Shown: piece by piece, positions 5,779 to 7,459 of the stretch
How positions within the stretch are numbered: the first letter of the stretch is position 1
Layout of the letters: every line of letters begins with the position of its first letter
Assembly: GCA_948467695.1 (NCBI GenBank)
Contig: CAOKFJ010000080.1
Coordinates: 1 to 7,459 of the forward strand
Length of the DNA: 7,459 nt
Direction of reading: 5' to 3'
Origin: an uncultured Allobaculum sp.
Lineage (GTDB): Bacteria; Bacillota_I; Bacilli_A; Erysipelotrichales; Erysipelotrichaceae
Notes under the pieces: generated by a model
Told to the model about the DNA's origin: nothing
The model's input: the letters and a program-made list of their open reading frames with translations, nothing else
Database searches by the model: none
Made by a program: the position numbers and the translations under genes

Positions 5779-6840
5779 ATGAAACGCACACGCAGACTCA
5801 ACACTATGGCAGCTTCACTTTTAAGCCTGGCTCTTCTTGCCGGCTGCTCGAGCGCACCGAAAAACGATTCGGCAAATGCCGGATCTTCGAGAGGATCAAA
5901 CAGCGGTACGACTGAAGTCAGCCATATCGGACTGGCACAGCTTGTCGATCACCCCTCGCTCAACACCATTCGCGACGCGTTTCTCGATGAGCTTGAAGAA
6001 GAAGGCTACACAGAGGGGGAAAACGTCAAGATCAACTACCAGAACGCCGCAGGCAAGACCTCTTCGCTTGCGACCATCATGTCGGGCTATCAGGCTGACA
6101 ATGCGGATGTCATCGTCGCCATCGCCACACCAACCGCGATGAGCGCGCAGAATGTTTCCAATCAGATCCCCGTTGTCTTCTCGGCAGTCAGCGATCCGGT
6201 CGGCGCGGGTCTGGTGGAATCGATTGAAAAACCGGGCGGCAACATTACCGGAACAAGTGATGAAGTGCAGGTGGAACAGATTATCGATCTGATGCTTGAG
6301 CTTTCTCCTGAAGTCAAGAAAGTCGGCATTCTCTACAACGTCGGCGAAGCCAATTCCGTATCCAACGCCGAGCGCTTCAAAGCGTATGCCAAAGAAAAAG
6401 GTCTCGAAGTCATCGAGAAAACCGGCACCGACAACACGACCATGCAGCAGGCGGCTGTAGAACTCGCTCACTCCGTCGACGCGATGTTCTCGCCCAACGA
6501 CAACACCGTCGCAACTGGCATGGCTTCGTTGGGACAGGTCGCGCTCGATGCGGGCATTCCGTACTATGTCGGAGCGGATTCCATGGTGGAAACCGGCGGA
6601 TTTGCGACAGTCGGCATCGATTATGAAGAACTCGGACGCGAAACAGCGCGCATGACGATTGATGTGCTCAATGGCAGTTCTCCTGCAGATCTGCCGGTAA
6701 AAGTCTTCAAAGAAGACCTGAACGTGTATGTCAACGAAGACGTACTCAACCAGCTTTCCACAAACGGAAAAACCAAAGTCGCTCTTCCGGAAGAACTTGC
6801 TTCCAAAGAGAATCTGAAAAAAGTCAGCAGCGCGAAATAG
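5779..6840 (+). CDS. trpX: ABC transporter substrate-binding lipoprotein, TrpX-like
   Basis: This 353-residue protein should be lipid-anchored on the outer face of the membrane. It has a basic N-terminus, a hydrophobic stretch (11-21) and the lipobox LAGC with C23 as the modified residue. A Ser/Asn/Gly-rich linker (24-46) precedes a two-lobed binding domain of the ABC_sub_bind type (about 48-340). Family-typical stretches are IATPTAMSAQN (115-125), VVFSAVSDPVGAGLVES (132-148) and GGNITGTSD (153-161). The family's ligands are poorly characterised. Comparative genomics links T-box-controlled members to tryptophan (TrpXYZ), and the leader here carries a TGG specifier candidate. Tyrosine or another small ligand cannot be excluded from the protein alone. 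The ATG has AGGAGG at 5765-5770. The permease gene starts 21 nt after the stop, so the two are co-transcribed. Confidence 0.9.
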   Translation: MKRTRRLNTMAASLLSLALLAGCSSAPKNDSANAGSSRGSNSGTTEVSHIGLAQLVDHPSLNTIRDAFLDELEEEGYTEGENVKINYQNAAGKTSSLATIMSGYQADNADVIVAIATPTAMSAQNVSNQIPVVFSAVSDPVGAGLVESIEKPGGNITGTSDEVQVEQIIDLMLELSPEVKKVGILYNVGEANSVSNAERFKAYAKEKGLEVIEKTGTDNTTMQQAAVELAHSVDAMFSPNDNTVATGMASLGQVALDAGIPYYVGADSMVETGGFATVGIDYEELGRETARMTIDVLNGSSPADLPVKVFKEDLNVYVNEDVLNQLSTNGKTKVALPEELASKENLKKVSSAK

Positions 6841-6861
6841 CCGCGTTAAAGAGAGGATTTT

Positions 6862-7459
6862 ATGACTGTTTCCCTTATCCTGGACGCCATTCAGCTCGGG
6901 CTCGTCTTTGCGGTGCTCTCGCTTGGCGAATTCATTACCGTCAACATCATGGACAGTCCCGATCTGACTGTTGATGGGTCGTTTGTGACCGGCGCTGCCG
7001 TATGCGCCATGATGACACTCGCCGGCATGCCAAATCTTGGCTTGCTTGCCTCGATGGTTGCCGGCGCGCTTTGCGGATGCGTTACCGCCTTTCTGCAGAC
7101 GAAGATGAAAATTCAGCCGCTTCTCGCGGGCATTCTGACTATGACAGCGCTGTATTCGATCAACCTGCGCATCATGAAAGGTTCTCCAGCAATCAACCTG
7201 TTTACCGGCGGCAAACCCATTTCGACCATTCTTTCCAATCCGGATGCGCGTCTGTATGTGCTGCTCGCCATTGCGGCGCTGATCATCGCGCTGATGGCCG
7301 TCTTCTTCAAAACCAACATCGGTCTGATGCTTCGCGCATCCGGCGACAACGAAATGATGGTGCGCTCTTCTTCGATCAATGTCGATAACATGAAGTTTCT
7401 CGGTCTTGGCCTGTCCAACGCGCTTGTCGGACTGAGCGGCGCGCTGCTGGCGCAGTACC
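6862..7459 (+). CDS. trpY: ABC transporter permease, TrpY-like (partial, runs off the window)
   Basis: Only the first 199 codons are present; the frame is open to the window end, and the family is usually about 290 residues. It is a hydrophobic permease of the branched-chain amino acid/ribose type (BPD_transp_2). It shows about six membrane segments (around residues 5-25, 38-56, 58-79, 86-105, 131-150 and 175-199). The conserved DLTVDGS (34-40) and the cytoplasmic loop TNIGLMLRASGDNEMMVRSS (151-170) are also present. That loop is where such permeases normally contact the ATPase. The ATG has GAGAGGA at 6851-6857 and lies 21 nt after trpX, in the same operon. The cognate ATPase gene (trpZ-like) is expected downstream, outside the window. 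The start is well supported by the ribosome binding site. The tryptophan assignment follows from the T-box, not from the permease itself. Confidence 0.92.
   Translation, partial: MTVSLILDAIQLGLVFAVLSLGEFITVNIMDSPDLTVDGSFVTGAAVCAMMTLAGMPNLGLLASMVAGALCGCVTAFLQTKMKIQPLLAGILTMTALYSINLRIMKGSPAINLFTGGKPISTILSNPDARLYVLLAIAALIIALMAVFFKTNIGLMLRASGDNEMMVRSSSINVDNMKFLGLGLSNALVGLSGALLAQY

Overview
The window comes from a member of the Bacillota (Firmicutes) with moderate G+C content. The signs are AGGAGG-type ribosome binding sites, a T-box leader, an XpaC-TelA gene pair, an ECF vitamin-transporter S component and a PTS enzyme I. A gut-type lineage such as Erysipelotrichia is possible but cannot be proven from this sequence. 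All five supported genes lie on the + strand. The long minus-strand open frames are shadows of codon bias.

Layout. (1) 1-845: a putative promoter, a structured leader of about 130 nt and a six-helix ECF transporter S component (PanT-like; substrate uncertain). (2) 846-1211: a gene-free gap with a hairpin/T-tract terminator at 961-1002, then a putative promoter and a roughly 110-nt untranslated leader. (3) 1212-2918: complete ptsI (PTS enzyme I) without an adjacent ptsH, closed by a strong terminator. (4) 3127-5409: an xpaC-telA unit. It is preceded by TTAG motifs at exact 11-bp steps next to an extended -10 promoter, and it ends in a strong terminator. The 175-nt gap between the two genes holds two perfect hairpins and a possible tiny ORF. 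(5) 5407-7459: a promoter whose -35 box sits in the telA terminator tail, a complete T-box leader with a TGG (Trp) specifier candidate and an antiterminator/terminator switch, then a lipoprotein substrate-binding protein (TrpX-like) and the first 199 codons of its permease (TrpY-like). The ATPase gene presumably lies beyond the window edge.

How the parts work together. EI feeds phosphate from PEP into sugar uptake. XpaC and TelA are a membrane/cytosolic pair of the envelope-stress or toxic-anion tolerance type. The last unit is best read as a tryptophan ABC importer that is switched on when uncharged tRNA-Trp accumulates.

I see no convincing new multi-gene system. The observations most worth a second look are the 11-bp TTAG array, the T-box specifier/discriminator combination, the xpaC-telA gap, the 10-bp TGAAA array after telA and the unidentified leader of the ECF gene.
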